Shown here piece by piece: positions 9,680 through 19,068 of a stretch of DNA of 64,000 nt. A program made the translations under genes and the position numbers. The notes under the pieces were generated by a model. It had not been told where the DNA came from. It made no database searches and saw only the letters and a program-made list of their open reading frames with translations. Within the stretch, counting starts at the first letter, position 1; each line of letters starts with the position of its first letter. This DNA is from Mucilaginibacter psychrotolerans (GTDB lineage: Bacteria > Bacteroidota > Bacteroidia > Sphingobacteriales > Sphingobacteriaceae): assembly GCF_004519315.1 (NCBI RefSeq), contig NZ_SOZE01000027.1, positions 1 to 64,000 of the forward strand, given 5' to 3'.

Positions 9680-9695
9680 TGGCATGGGGGTTGCA
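9680..9695 (+). promoter_or_regulatory. sigma-54-like promoter, antisense orientation
   Basis: TGGCATGGGGGTTGCA has GG and GC separated by exactly 10 nt and a near-consensus -12 (TTGCA). It points rightwards into the 3' end of the minus-strand hybrid kinase gene, so its product would be antisense RNA. It may be a chance match. Confidence 0.3.
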
Positions 9696-9698
9696 CAT

Positions 9699-11198
9699 TT
9701 ATGCCAGATACTTTTTTAACTTCAGAAAAAAGTCATCGGGGTTAAATGGTTTTGTAACATAATCTTGCATGCCAACTTCCAGCACCCTGCTCCTAACATC
9801 ACTTGTAGCAGATGCAGTTAAAGCAATAATTGGCGTTACATGATCAAACTCGCGTATTTTGCGCGTTGCGGTGTAACCGTCCATTACGGGCATTTGCAAA
9901 TCCATCAGCACCAGATCGCAACCTTTTGTTGCTAACAGATCAACAGCAATGGCTCCATTTTCGGCAATTTCTACGTGCGCATTCCATCCCTCAAGCAGCT
10001 GCGTGGCATATAAAATATTAAACAAGGTGTCTTCTACCAGTAGTATTTTTTTGTTGTTAAGGTCATAGGTAAGCGTATTATCTACAAAGCCGCCGTTATA
10101 TGCGTTGTTATTTACTTTATAATCTATTACGAAAGAAAATTTCGACCCTTTACCCAGCTCAGATACAACCTCAATATCGGCATTTAAGAGATGTAAAAGG
10201 CGCCGGGATATTGCCAGGCCCAAGCCAGTGCCGCCGTACTGCCTGGTGATGGAGGTTGAGGCTTGCATAAATGGCATAAAGATATCGTTCAATTTATCTG
10301 CTGCAATACCTACTCCGGTATCTTCAACCGAAATTTCTATCCTGGCTATATCAACCTGGATTGTTATTAGTTTAACGATAATATTTACAGTGCCGCGCAG
10401 CGTGAACTTTACCGCGTTTGACACCAGGTTGTTCAATATCTGGCCTAAGCGCAGCGTGTCGCCAATAAAGCTTTGAGGTATGCCTGGATCCATCGAAACC
10501 ACAATCCTGTTTTCGCGTTCGTTGGCGGCATTTGTATTGGCTGATACAATCTCATTAACAAGCCTTTGTACACTAAACGGCGCATCCTCCAGATCGAGTT
10601 TTCCTGCCTCGATCTTATTGAAATCCAGAATATCATTTATCAATACCAATAAGTTATCTGCAGATGTTTTTAGCGTAGTTAGATTATCTACCTGATCTGC
10701 CCGCGGCTGATGTTTTAACAACAGATGCCCCATCCCCAGAATAGCGTTTAATGGTGTGCGTATCTCATGACTCATGATAGATAGGAACTCTGATTTGGCC
10801 AGATTAGCCTTTTCAGCCTGCTCTTTGGCCATCAATAGTTGCTCTTCTGTTTCCTTTCTTTTGGTTATCTCATGGTTAAGCAGTTCTACAATCTCTAATA
10901 TGTCGCCATCGTCGTTGGTATCGTATTCACTGTCCTCGGGCTTGATATGGTTGAGTGTATTTTTTAGCTTCTGGATGGATAACTTCTTTAAGTCGCTTTC
11001 TTCTTTTAAGCGGGTATTTATTTCCGCAAATTCCTGCTCGCTTATACTGAAAGCATGGTCAGACAGTTCCTTATCTTTATCAAAGGCATCGTAAGAGTCG
11101 TTTACCGCCTCAATAAAGCGCAGGAAATCGGCATTAGACAGCAAGCTTTGGTTAGCGTACTTCTTCAATTGCCTGCTTAGGAGTTTATGAGGTGTCAT
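9699..11198 (-). CDS. cytoplasmic hybrid histidine kinase (NahK-like) with C-terminal receiver
   Basis: Hybrid sensor kinase of 499 aa without membrane segments or PAS domain. Order: helical N-terminal region (about 1-135, partly coiled coil), HisKA with H144 in MSHEIRTPLN, HATPase (about 190-350, with NLVSNAVKF and GTGLGLAIS), and receiver (about 383-498) with phosphoacceptor D in LVLMDLQMP. The N-terminal helical region and the abutting upstream FIST gene (zero-bp gap) recall NahK-type kinases, which are encoded beside the FIST-domain NO sensor NosP. The kinase probably reads the state of the FIST protein. It is the third gene of the regulatory operon preceding the EPS operon. Confidence 0.9.
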   Translation of the reverse strand: MTPHKLLSRQLKKYANQSLLSNADFLRFIEAVNDSYDAFDKDKELSDHAFSISEQEFAEINTRLKEESDLKKLSIQKLKNTLNHIKPEDSEYDTNDDGDILEIVELLNHEITKRKETEEQLLMAKEQAEKANLAKSEFLSIMSHEIRTPLNAILGMGHLLLKHQPRADQVDNLTTLKTSADNLLVLINDILDFNKIEAGKLDLEDAPFSVQRLVNEIVSANTNAANERENRIVVSMDPGIPQSFIGDTLRLGQILNNLVSNAVKFTLRGTVNIIVKLITIQVDIARIEISVEDTGVGIAADKLNDIFMPFMQASTSITRQYGGTGLGLAISRRLLHLLNADIEVVSELGKGSKFSFVIDYKVNNNAYNGGFVDNTLTYDLNNKKILLVEDTLFNILYATQLLEGWNAHVEIAENGAIAVDLLATKGCDLVLMDLQMPVMDGYTATRKIREFDHVTPIIALTASATSDVRSRVLEVGMQDYVTKPFNPDDFFLKLKKYLA

Positions 11199-12353
11199 TT
11201 AGGCTATGCTTTCGTTAAAGGTGGTTATAGTCATGGTTTGATTATGCAGTTGGCATTGTGCAGCCGGATTGAGCGGCGATATTTCTCCGTAAGAGTAAAA
11301 ACCGCTCAACATCGTCTCCGGGCCAAATATTTCTTTTATTGTTTCTACTTCTTCATCAATACGCTTGCCCAGTATCAGCTTTCGCCCTACGCAGCTAATC
11401 AATAAAGCAAACTTTGGTTTGCCCACTTCAAATGGCTGAAACTGTGTAACGGCGTTAACTGCGGCAAATGCTGCAGCGTCTATCAGCTTATCAAAATTTG
11501 CTTTCATAAACCTGATATAGGAGCCCTCGGGTATATCGCCGGCAAAAACCATGCTTTGCTTTAAATTGTCAATAGAAAGAATTGTGCGAACAACGCTGGT
11601 ATCACTGTTTTGCGTACGTACGTATAAAGGGAATAGCAGCGCCGATCCGGGTAGTTCATTGGCATACTTTCCCAAATATTGCTTATAGATGTCCAAAGCA
11701 TTTTTTCCATCTATTTCATACAAGCAATTAGCATCAGACCGGGTAACTTTTTTTTCGGGCCCAAAAATATCCCAACCGCCAAAGGAGCTATGCCCTATCT
11801 TCAGATGCTCGCCGTAAAACCCTACCGCTATGATATTCCCCTGGGCTGGCGGCTGGTTTAAACCAACCAAAGTAAAATTAAATTTGTCCCCATCGCCTGC
11901 AAGCCCTCCTGTTACCGGTATTCTGTTTTGGTTCACATCTTCTATACCCCGCACTAATTGGCTGCCGTTAACCAACCCACCGTCGGAAATGAGCAATACA
12001 TAAGATAATTCTACATCACTCAATTCCGAAAACAGCGCTTTGCCCGCTTCGTAACTATTTTGGTAATCTTTAATATTAAGCGTAATTGCCTTGAGTTCAG
12101 TTTGCTCAAATTGCAATGCCGTAACTGATAAGCTGTCATCAGCCACCATGTCGTCGTAGATCTCTCCCGCTGTCGAGCACAGTACAATATGTCCGGTCGG
12201 ATAATCAGCCCTTAGCGTTGCGTAAACGTTGCTGCTTAGCAAAACTTCCTTACCGGCAAAACCCAATACCATTGTATTTCTGGTACAATCAAACAGCTCG
12301 CCGGCCTGGGTAATCAGTTTGCCTCCCTTATAAAGTTTTTGTGCAACTCGCAT
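11199..12353 (-). CDS. FIST-domain sensor protein (NosP-like)
   Basis: Soluble sensory protein of 384 aa covering FIST_N (about 25-215, with GHIVLCSTAGEIY and TGGLAGDG) and FIST_C (about 215-370, ending CVGRKLILGKR and GFYSYGEISP). FIST proteins are ligand sensors linked to signal transduction; NosP of Pseudomonas is a heme/NO-binding member that controls a partner kinase and biofilm. The length is nearly the same as NosP. It lies between two kinase genes (9 bp from one, 0 bp from the other). The ligand is not shown here: heme/NO is an inference from family and context, and an amino-acid or other small ligand is possible. Confidence 0.88.
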   Translation of the reverse strand: MRVAQKLYKGGKLITQAGELFDCTRNTMVLGFAGKEVLLSSNVYATLRADYPTGHIVLCSTAGEIYDDMVADDSLSVTALQFEQTELKAITLNIKDYQNSYEAGKALFSELSDVELSYVLLISDGGLVNGSQLVRGIEDVNQNRIPVTGGLAGDGDKFNFTLVGLNQPPAQGNIIAVGFYGEHLKIGHSSFGGWDIFGPEKKVTRSDANCLYEIDGKNALDIYKQYLGKYANELPGSALLFPLYVRTQNSDTSVVRTILSIDNLKQSMVFAGDIPEGSYIRFMKANFDKLIDAAAFAAVNAVTQFQPFEVGKPKFALLISCVGRKLILGKRIDEEVETIKEIFGPETMLSGFYSYGEISPLNPAAQCQLHNQTMTITTFNESIA

Positions 12354-12362
12354 AAGTTCAAA

Positions 12363-15300
12363 TTAATCGGGATATTCTTGTTTCATTAATTTAACCACAG
12401 TTTCTGTCAACTCCCTGGCTTCTTTCAATAATTTATCAAGCCCGGTATCGTCCTGCTTTTGTTTGCCAATATCTTCTATCGTTTTTATAACATGCTGCAA
12501 AAGCTTTATCTCCAAATTCTCTACGCTTGGTTTTAATTGGTGTGCAATGGAAGCCATACGGGCAAGGTCGTTTTCACGGTAAGCAATATCCATATCCGCT
12601 ACCAAACCAGGTGTTTGTGTGCAAAATATATCTACCATACGCTCCACAAAAACTTCATTGCCCCGGCTTATTTCTTTAATTCTACTTAAATTATAAAGTG
12701 GTTCTGCGGGCGTTTCAGCTTCCTGAGATACCGATAGCCATTTGTTTATTATTTTCAAAAACTCTTCTTCTTTAAATGGTTTAGTAATATAATCGTTCAT
12801 GCCAGCTGCGATGCATTTCTCGCGCTCGCCCTTTATTGCGGCTGCAGTTAGCGCAATTACCGGGATACTGATGTTGCTCTGCCGCAACTGCTTGGTTGTT
12901 TCGAAGCCATTTAAGATGGGCATTTGCACATCCATTAAAATAATGTCTGGTTGTTCATCCTCTATAATTTTTAAAGCAACCATGCCATTTTCTGCTGTAA
13001 GTACGGTTGCACCATGATTCTGCAGGATGATAGATGCAATCAACCGGTTCAGGTCATTATCATCTGTTACCAATACTTTCTTTTTCCGCAAGAAATCCGG
13101 AGCGAAGTGTACAACCGTTTTTTCGGGCAAATCGGATACGGATCCTTTAATAAGCTCTAAAGCAACTGAAACGGTTGTACCTTCACCTTTTTTGCTTACC
13201 ACATTAATTTGTCCTTTCATCAGTTCAATCAATTCTTTACAAATACTCATGCCCAAACCCGTACCGCCATATTGCCTTGTTACAGACTCATACTCCTGAC
13301 TAAATTTTTCGAATAACCTGGCAATAAATGATTCTTCCATCCCCACGCCAGTATCCATAACCGATATCTCTATCAACTGGGAGTCGGCATTGTTTTTCAA
13401 CAGTTTACAACTAAGGCTTACCGATCCGGAATCGGTAAATTTTACAGCATTGCTCATCAGGTTCAACAACACCTGGTTTATGCGGTACGGATCACCAATT
13501 AAAACCGGACCTATTTCAGAATCTATGTCGCCTGTGCGCAGTTGAAGCCCTTTTTCTTCTGCTTTGTGCGTAATTACTTGTTTTACGTTCTCAATCAAGC
13601 GGGTAATGTCAAAACCAATATTTTCAAAGGTGAGCTTTCCAGCCTCAATTTTAGAAAGATCGAGTATATCGTTTATAATTACCAACAGGTTATCCGACGC
13701 TGAAAGTATCGTATTGAGATAAAAGTGCTGTTGAGGCTCTAATTTGGTTTTAGCCAGCTGATTGCTCATACCCATTATGGCGTTCATGGGCGTGCGTATC
13801 TCATGGCTCATGTTTGCCAAAAAAGCATCTTTTGCTTTGGCCAAACGTTCTGCCTTTATACGGGCAGCTACTAATTCTGTTTCCTGTAGTTTTTGATTGG
13901 TGATATCCAGGTGAATACCTATGGAGCCAACGAGTTCGCGCTTGTCATTATACCGCGGGGCGCCGCTTAGTAACCACCAACGCTTTTCGCCGGCCTTGTT
14001 GGTTACCTCCAATTCGTAAGCATCCGATATCCCCTCTTCTCTCCTTTGTTGCTTTTCTTCTAAAATAGCGTATTGATCGGGCGTTAAAAACACTTTACCT
14101 GCATCTGCACCTATCAGTTCATTTACAGTGTAGCCGCTCATATCGCAAAAACTTTGGTTGGCGTACGTTACACAGCCATCATTATCAACTTCCAGCAAGC
14201 CAAGATTCATGTTGGCAATTATGTTGCGGTATTTTTCTTCGTTAACCCGTAGCGAGCCTTCAATTACTTTGCGCTCGGTAATATCTTTCATGAAGCCTGT
14301 AAAAACAGTGGCTCCATCCTGAGAGATGTACGAGAATGAGGAATCTACCGCATGCCATCGTGGCGGCTGGCCGGGTATGAACAACTGGGCTTCGATATAA
14401 AATGGCGCTAATGTAAGCCTGCTGTGTTCATTCTTTTGCCTGATGATCTCCAGATCGTCTGGATGAATATACTCAAGGTAGCTGCCGAAATGTTCTGGAG
14501 CAATGCCAAAAACGCGTTCCATAGCCGGGCTAATATAGCTCAGGCCCTCGGTGCCATCTTTACGGAACTCATACTCATATATCACGCCCGGAATATTTTC
14601 AGATAAGGCTTTAAACCGCTTCATGCGCTGCTCCAGTTCCTTTTCTGTTTGTTTAATAGTCGTAATATCAGTATGCGTACCTATGGTTTTTAGTGGTAAG
14701 CCATTGGCTTTTCTTTCTAAAACCACCCCTTTGTCCAATATCCATTTTATGCTGCCGTCTGCATGGCGTATCCTATATTCCAGGTTATGCACATAAATAC
14801 TCCCCGCTTGATACTGTTGGTAATTCTCGGTAAGCCGCGGAAGGTCATCCTGATGAACACTGGCCCACCAGTTCATACCGTCTACAGGTTTATGGGTATC
14901 GCAGCCCCAAAGGTCGTCGTTGGCTTTATAAAAATGAGTTTTGCCGGTATCGAAGTTGTGTTCCCAAACATTATCGCCAATTTTCTCCAGCGCCAATTTA
15001 AAACGGTCTTCAGATTCTTTTATGCGTGTCTGAATCTCCTTTTCCCTTGTAATATTTTCTTCGATGGCAAAAAAACCAATTAGCTCGCCGTTATCACTTG
15101 TGATGGGTTGCCCTTGTATGCGTAACCAATAGCCATGGCCTGTTTTGTGGTAGTTGTAAATCTCGGTATTAAAGGGCAAGCCTTTTTGTATCTGGTTTTT
15201 TAAGTAGGCAATGGTTTTTCTATCGGTAGCGGGGCCCTGCAAAAGGTGACCGGGTTTTTTGCCAATAGCTTCTGCACTGGTGTAACCTGTCATGTTGGTA

Positions 15301-16142
15301 AAACTGCGGTTTACCCAATTGATTGAACCGGAATTATCTGTTATGATTACCGCATTAATATTATTTTCGGCAATTTGCGACAAAACTTTAAGTTGCCCTT
15401 CCCTGTCTTTTTCACGGGTGATATCTTCTACTACAGAAAAGTAGTGAACTTCCTGGCTATTTGTTTTATAACTTTGCCCACGAACACGCGCCCAAAAACA
15501 ACTCCCATCTTTACGGTAGTGCAACAGTTCTCTGTTAAAAGATTTACATACACCAATATCTTTCTTTACTTCGCTAAGGGTCTCCTCATCCGAAATAGCA
15601 CCCTTGCAAAAATCCAAAGCGTTTTTGCCAACAACCTCATTAGCTTTATACCCTACCAGCTTACAAAAGCTTTCATTAGCCCACAAAATTCTTCCTGTTG
15701 CATCATTAAAAAGAACTCCGTTTTCGTTAGCGCTAGCTACCAAAGACAGGCGCACGAGTTCGTCCTCGTTACGTTTTACCTGGGTTATATCGCGGCCATA
15801 AGCATTAAAATAGTTTTGCTCTGGTAAATACCTGCAAATAAAAGAGTAAACTTTAAACCCGGATGTAATTTCGAATGTGAAGTGGTCAAAAATATAATCA
15901 CCTTTTTTGGCGAAGTGTACCCAAAAATCCGCTATCGAATAATTTTTGCTTTCAAAAGTCACACAAACCAACTCTTCTGCCGCAGGGTTGCAGGTTAGCA
16001 CATAGCCATGAATGCTTATGCAAAATAATGGGTCGGGGTTCTGTGACGTTAACAGAGCCAGATCTCTTAATTTACTATTGATGTTTTCCATCGCATCTAT
16101 ATTTTGGTCTGGCTCATCGGCAAATATCACTTTGTAAAGCAT
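12363..16142 (-). CDS. multi-PAS hybrid histidine kinase with receiver and HPt domains
   Basis: Large soluble kinase of 1259 aa, the first gene of the regulatory operon. Six PAS-like domains fill about residues 20-765, several with the WxxxG and DITxxK endings of PAS/PAC units; the fourth and fifth look like PAS_3 (HPDDL). Then come HisKA (about 775-840, MSHEIRTPMNAI), HATPase (about 885-1000, GGTGLGMSI), a receiver (about 1025-1140, D in IILMDVQMP) and a C-terminal HPt whose H lies in IAHQLKPSVENL. The full H-D-H relay could deliver phosphate to a separate regulator, the obvious candidate being the NtrC-type protein encoded next upstream. No LOV cysteine motif is seen, so light sensing is not supported. 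Confidence 0.93.
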   Translation of the reverse strand: MLYKVIFADEPDQNIDAMENINSKLRDLALLTSQNPDPLFCISIHGYVLTCNPAAEELVCVTFESKNYSIADFWVHFAKKGDYIFDHFTFEITSGFKVYSFICRYLPEQNYFNAYGRDITQVKRNEDELVRLSLVASANENGVLFNDATGRILWANESFCKLVGYKANEVVGKNALDFCKGAISDEETLSEVKKDIGVCKSFNRELLHYRKDGSCFWARVRGQSYKTNSQEVHYFSVVEDITREKDREGQLKVLSQIAENNINAVIITDNSGSINWVNRSFTNMTGYTSAEAIGKKPGHLLQGPATDRKTIAYLKNQIQKGLPFNTEIYNYHKTGHGYWLRIQGQPITSDNGELIGFFAIEENITREKEIQTRIKESEDRFKLALEKIGDNVWEHNFDTGKTHFYKANDDLWGCDTHKPVDGMNWWASVHQDDLPRLTENYQQYQAGSIYVHNLEYRIRHADGSIKWILDKGVVLERKANGLPLKTIGTHTDITTIKQTEKELEQRMKRFKALSENIPGVIYEYEFRKDGTEGLSYISPAMERVFGIAPEHFGSYLEYIHPDDLEIIRQKNEHSRLTLAPFYIEAQLFIPGQPPRWHAVDSSFSYISQDGATVFTGFMKDITERKVIEGSLRVNEEKYRNIIANMNLGLLEVDNDGCVTYANQSFCDMSGYTVNELIGADAGKVFLTPDQYAILEEKQQRREEGISDAYELEVTNKAGEKRWWLLSGAPRYNDKRELVGSIGIHLDITNQKLQETELVAARIKAERLAKAKDAFLANMSHEIRTPMNAIMGMSNQLAKTKLEPQQHFYLNTILSASDNLLVIINDILDLSKIEAGKLTFENIGFDITRLIENVKQVITHKAEEKGLQLRTGDIDSEIGPVLIGDPYRINQVLLNLMSNAVKFTDSGSVSLSCKLLKNNADSQLIEISVMDTGVGMEESFIARLFEKFSQEYESVTRQYGGTGLGMSICKELIELMKGQINVVSKKGEGTTVSVALELIKGSVSDLPEKTVVHFAPDFLRKKKVLVTDDNDLNRLIASIILQNHGATVLTAENGMVALKIIEDEQPDIILMDVQMPILNGFETTKQLRQSNISIPVIALTAAAIKGEREKCIAAGMNDYITKPFKEEEFLKIINKWLSVSQEAETPAEPLYNLSRIKEISRGNEVFVERMVDIFCTQTPGLVADMDIAYRENDLARMASIAHQLKPSVENLEIKLLQHVIKTIEDIGKQKQDDTGLDKLLKEARELTETVVKLMKQEYPD

Positions 16143-16264
16143 TGGATCAGTATCTGGCAGGATGCATCAGCTGCTCTATACAAAATCATACCAGTATTAA
16201 ATTTCAACACAACTACTTGATTATCATATTAATGAATTGAAAATGCGCAAATATTTTTTCTATA

Positions 16265-16284
16265 TTTTGGAAAAAAGTCTAAAA
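16265..16284. promoter_or_regulatory. EPS palindrome site 2, upstream of the kinase/FIST operon
   Basis: TTTTGGAA (16265-16272), spacer AAAA, GTCTAAAA (16277-16284); one base departs from the TTCYAAAA half-site. A further TTTGGAAAA half-site follows at 16285-16293. It lies about 125 bp upstream of the kinase start. I found no -24/-12 pair with correct spacing between the site and the gene. Confidence 0.5.
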
Positions 16285-16298
16285 TTTGGAAAACAGCT

Positions 16299-17654
16299 TT
16301 AGGTAAGTTCTTTATCCTGCATCATTTTGTAAATTGTGCTCTTGCCTATGTCAAGCATCTCGGCTGTTAATGCGATATCGTTGTTGTTCTTTTTAAGATA
16401 GAATTTGATAATATCGCATGTATAAGCGCGCAACGTTTTTTGTTCGCCTAAAAATTCGTTTTCACGTTTAATGGAATTGAAAGTGATATCGTCGGCAGTT
16501 ATTTCGTTGTTCTCGCACATCACTGCGGCGAGGTCAACAACAGCCTTTAATTCCCTAATATTACCCGGATACTTATAACGGATCAACTTATTTTTTGCAT
16601 CCTGTGCAATAGTGATCGGCCCAAGTTTGTTTTGGCGGGCAAATTCGTCGGCAAAATGCTTGGCCAGTATCAAAACATCGTTATTACGATCGCGCAGGGG
16701 CGGTAATTCCACAGGTAGCCCCATCAGCCTGTAATATAAATCCTCGCGAAATTTATTGGCCTTAACCGCTTCTGCCAGGTTTTGATGTGTTGCAGTAATT
16801 AAACGGATATCGAGTTTTACTTTTTCGTTGCCCCCAATACGCACAACTTCCCGCTCCTGCAGTACCCTCAATAATTTACTTTGTACGCTAAGGTCTAATT
16901 CAGCAATCTCATCCAGGAAGATGGTGCCGCCGTTTGCTTCCTCAAACTTACCCGTCTTACGCCCTAAGGCACCGGTAAAAGCACCCTTTTCATAGCCAAA
17001 AAGCTCACTCTCTACCAGTTCTTTTGGTATAGCAGCCATGTTTACAGGCACAAACGTTCCTTTTCTCCTGTCGCTATTGTAGTGGATGGCTTTGGCAACC
17101 AATTCTTTGCCAGTACCGGTTTCGCCCGTTATGGATACGTTGATGTTGGTTTTAGTGGCTTTTTCCATCATGCCGAATATGCGCTTAAGGGCATCGCTTT
17201 GCCCAATCAGCGTTTTTTCGAAGGAGAACTTCTGCCTTAACTCTTCTTTTAGATGAATTACTTCGTTTTTTAAGGTTTGTGTTTCCCTTATGCGGATAAC
17301 ACTGTTCCACAAAATATCTTTCGCGGCCTCATCTTTTACCACATAATCGCTCACCCCCATTTTCAAGAGATTTACAGCCACTGTAATTTCCTGCTGCGAA
17401 CTCACTACAATAACAGGCACTGTAGAGTTAATCTCCCTGATTTTCTGATACAATTTATCGCCGCGCATATCTGGTAAAGAAAAATCGATGGTGATGAGGT
17501 CGGGCTGTAGGTATAGGTTATCAAGGAAAGCATTGGCTGTTTCAAACCGGGTTATCTTATAGTCGGGATTAAGGCTAAAATGATATTGCAATATTTCGCC
17601 ATACCATCTGTCGTCTTCTACTATAAAAATATTATAAGCATTCATGTTAAACAT
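16299..17654 (-). CDS. sigma-54-dependent response regulator, NtrC family
   Basis: Bacterial enhancer-binding protein of 451 aa that should activate sigma-54 RNA polymerase. Receiver (about 7-125) with the phosphoacceptor D57 in LITIDFSLP and K107; AAA+ domain (about 145-380) with Walker A GETGTGKE (177-184), the sigma-54-contacting GAFTGA at 224-229 and Walker B TIFLDEI (244-250); C-terminal Fis-type helix-turn-helix (about 405-448, ALTAEMLDIGKSTIY). It sits between the kinase operon and the divergent glycosyltransferase cassette. Sites with a common palindrome surround it, so it is the likely regulator of the EPS locus. The start could also be the fourth codon (Met). Confidence 0.95.
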   Translation of the reverse strand: MFNMNAYNIFIVEDDRWYGEILQYHFSLNPDYKITRFETANAFLDNLYLQPDLITIDFSLPDMRGDKLYQKIREINSTVPVIVVSSQQEITVAVNLLKMGVSDYVVKDEAAKDILWNSVIRIRETQTLKNEVIHLKEELRQKFSFEKTLIGQSDALKRIFGMMEKATKTNINVSITGETGTGKELVAKAIHYNSDRRKGTFVPVNMAAIPKELVESELFGYEKGAFTGALGRKTGKFEEANGGTIFLDEIAELDLSVQSKLLRVLQEREVVRIGGNEKVKLDIRLITATHQNLAEAVKANKFREDLYYRLMGLPVELPPLRDRNNDVLILAKHFADEFARQNKLGPITIAQDAKNKLIRYKYPGNIRELKAVVDLAAVMCENNEITADDITFNSIKRENEFLGEQKTLRAYTCDIIKFYLKKNNNDIALTAEMLDIGKSTIYKMMQDKELT

Positions 17655-17748
17655 TTAAAATAAAGGTTCAGCTATATACGCAAAGCGTTTTTAAAGGTTG
17701 TATGTTAATATCCGCACAGGTTTATTTTTTTGCTACAGATAGTTTATT

Positions 17749-17768
17749 TTTTAGAAAAATTTCCAAAA
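17749..17768. promoter_or_regulatory. EPS palindrome site 3, upstream of cassette copy A
   Basis: TTTTAGAA (17749-17756), spacer AAAT, TTCCAAAA (17761-17768). The centre is about 87 bp upstream of the start expected from the -24/-12 promoter at 17819, a typical enhancer position for an NtrC-type activator. Confidence 0.65.
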
Positions 17769-17818
17769 AAAAGAAATTGGCATAAATTAAAATACTGATA
17801 ATCAACATAGTAATATAA

Positions 17819-17834
17819 TGGCACATTAGTGGCA
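17819..17834 (+). promoter_or_regulatory. sigma-54 promoter of glycosyltransferase cassette copy A
   Basis: TGGCACATTAGTGGCA: perfect -24 TGGCAC, and a GC at the -12 position after exactly 10 nt. Expected start near 17845, 27 bp before the ATG at 17872. The regulator gene for sigma-54 and a palindromic site are adjacent. Confidence 0.7.
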
Positions 17835-17871
17835 ATTGTGGATTTCAGTATTCACAATATAAGCTAAATAT

Positions 17872-19065
17872 ATGTTACTTACCACTACTTTATTACAGTC
17901 AGAGAAACCATCACTTTTAAAAGGAAGGTTACAAATTGCCATTGAAGCACATCGCATCTTCAGGCCGCACAAACACGGCATGGATGTAGTAGCGCATGAG
18001 TTGCTTAAACGCCTTCCGCTTGGCGAAGACAATATTGATTACCATGTAATGGTAAAACAGGATACCGACCGCTGCATTTCTACTACGCAAAACAGGGTTG
18101 TTCACATGCTGAAAAAAGCCCCCTATTTTATATGGGAACAATTCCTTTTACCAAAAGCTTGCAAAAAAATAAAAGCCGACATATTGCATTGCACAGCCAA
18201 CACCGCTCCGCTTAACTCAACAGTACCGCTTATATTAACATTACATGATGTTATTTTTCTGGAGCAAAACAACCTGCTAACCAAATCGAGCTGGTACCAA
18301 CGCCTGGGCAATATGTACCGTAAAGCACTGGTTGGGCGTATAGCAAAAAAAGCGGTAAAGGTTATAACCGTATCCGACTTTCAAAAGAAGCTTATTATAG
18401 AGAAACTTGGCATAGCCGAAGATAAAATTGAAGTAATACACAACGGTGTAGACAATCGTTTTTTTGATAAAGTAAACGACGGAGACTTACAGGCCAAATT
18501 GCAAGCGTACGGGTTAAAAAGAGGGTACATATTCTTTATGTCGAACAGTGCTCCGCGCAAAAATACTATCGGCGTATTAAAAGCATACGCCAAATTACTG
18601 ATACTTAATTCGTTTTCGCCACGATTGCTAATGAAAGGCATTTCCGAAGCTGAATTGACCAAGCTACTTAAACAAGAGAACCTGCTTTGGATGAAGGGCT
18701 ATATAGATACCATGAAATATATTCCACAAAACGATCTGCCCGCTATATATCAGGGTGCTAGCATGCTTTGGTTCCCTTCGTTTAGCGAAGGCTTTGGCCT
18801 GCCGATCATTGAAGCCATGGCCAGCGGCACCCCGGTAGTAACTTCTAATGTATCTTGCATGCCAGAGATTGCAGGCGATGCAGCATTATTGGTTAACCCC
18901 AATAAGCCAAATGAAATTGCAACAGCTGCCTATCAAATTCTTAACTTGCCCCTATTAAAATACAGCCTTATACAAGCAGGGCAAAAAAGAGCGGCTAGCT
19001 TTAGCTGGGATGCCGCCACCAAAAAAACAGTAGCTATTTACCACGAAATAGAAAAAGCAATATAA
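17872..19065 (+). CDS. glycosyltransferase family 4, cassette copy A
   Basis: GT-B glycosyltransferase of 397 aa for EPS assembly. The acceptor domain is N-terminal (RIFRPHKHGMDVVAHELL), and the donor domain carries VIHNGVDNRFF, NSAPRKNTIGVLKAY and the EX7E-type motif in FSEGFGLPIIEAMASG. It is the near-identical paralogue of the protein encoded at 19733-20926 (about nine of ten residues the same by eye), with the differences scattered. A sigma-54 promoter and palindrome lie upstream. The two acyltransferase genes expected downstream are present only as remnants. Confidence 0.94.
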   Translation: MLLTTTLLQSEKPSLLKGRLQIAIEAHRIFRPHKHGMDVVAHELLKRLPLGEDNIDYHVMVKQDTDRCISTTQNRVVHMLKKAPYFIWEQFLLPKACKKIKADILHCTANTAPLNSTVPLILTLHDVIFLEQNNLLTKSSWYQRLGNMYRKALVGRIAKKAVKVITVSDFQKKLIIEKLGIAEDKIEVIHNGVDNRFFDKVNDGDLQAKLQAYGLKRGYIFFMSNSAPRKNTIGVLKAYAKLLILNSFSPRLLMKGISEAELTKLLKQENLLWMKGYIDTMKYIPQNDLPAIYQGASMLWFPSFSEGFGLPIIEAMASGTPVVTSNVSCMPEIAGDAALLVNPNKPNEIATAAYQILNLPLLKYSLIQAGQKRAASFSWDAATKKTVAIYHEIEKAI

Positions 19066-19068
19066 GCC

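Noticed and set aside
12363..16142. LOV photoreceptor domain among the PAS domains
   Set aside because: The NCRFLQ-type cysteine motif is missing; the corresponding segments read GKNALDFCKG and GKKPGHLLQG.
16143..16264. Sigma-54 promoter for the kinase/FIST operon
   Set aside because: No GG-N10-GC pair was found on the minus strand between palindrome site 2 and the start codon; another sigma factor may be used.
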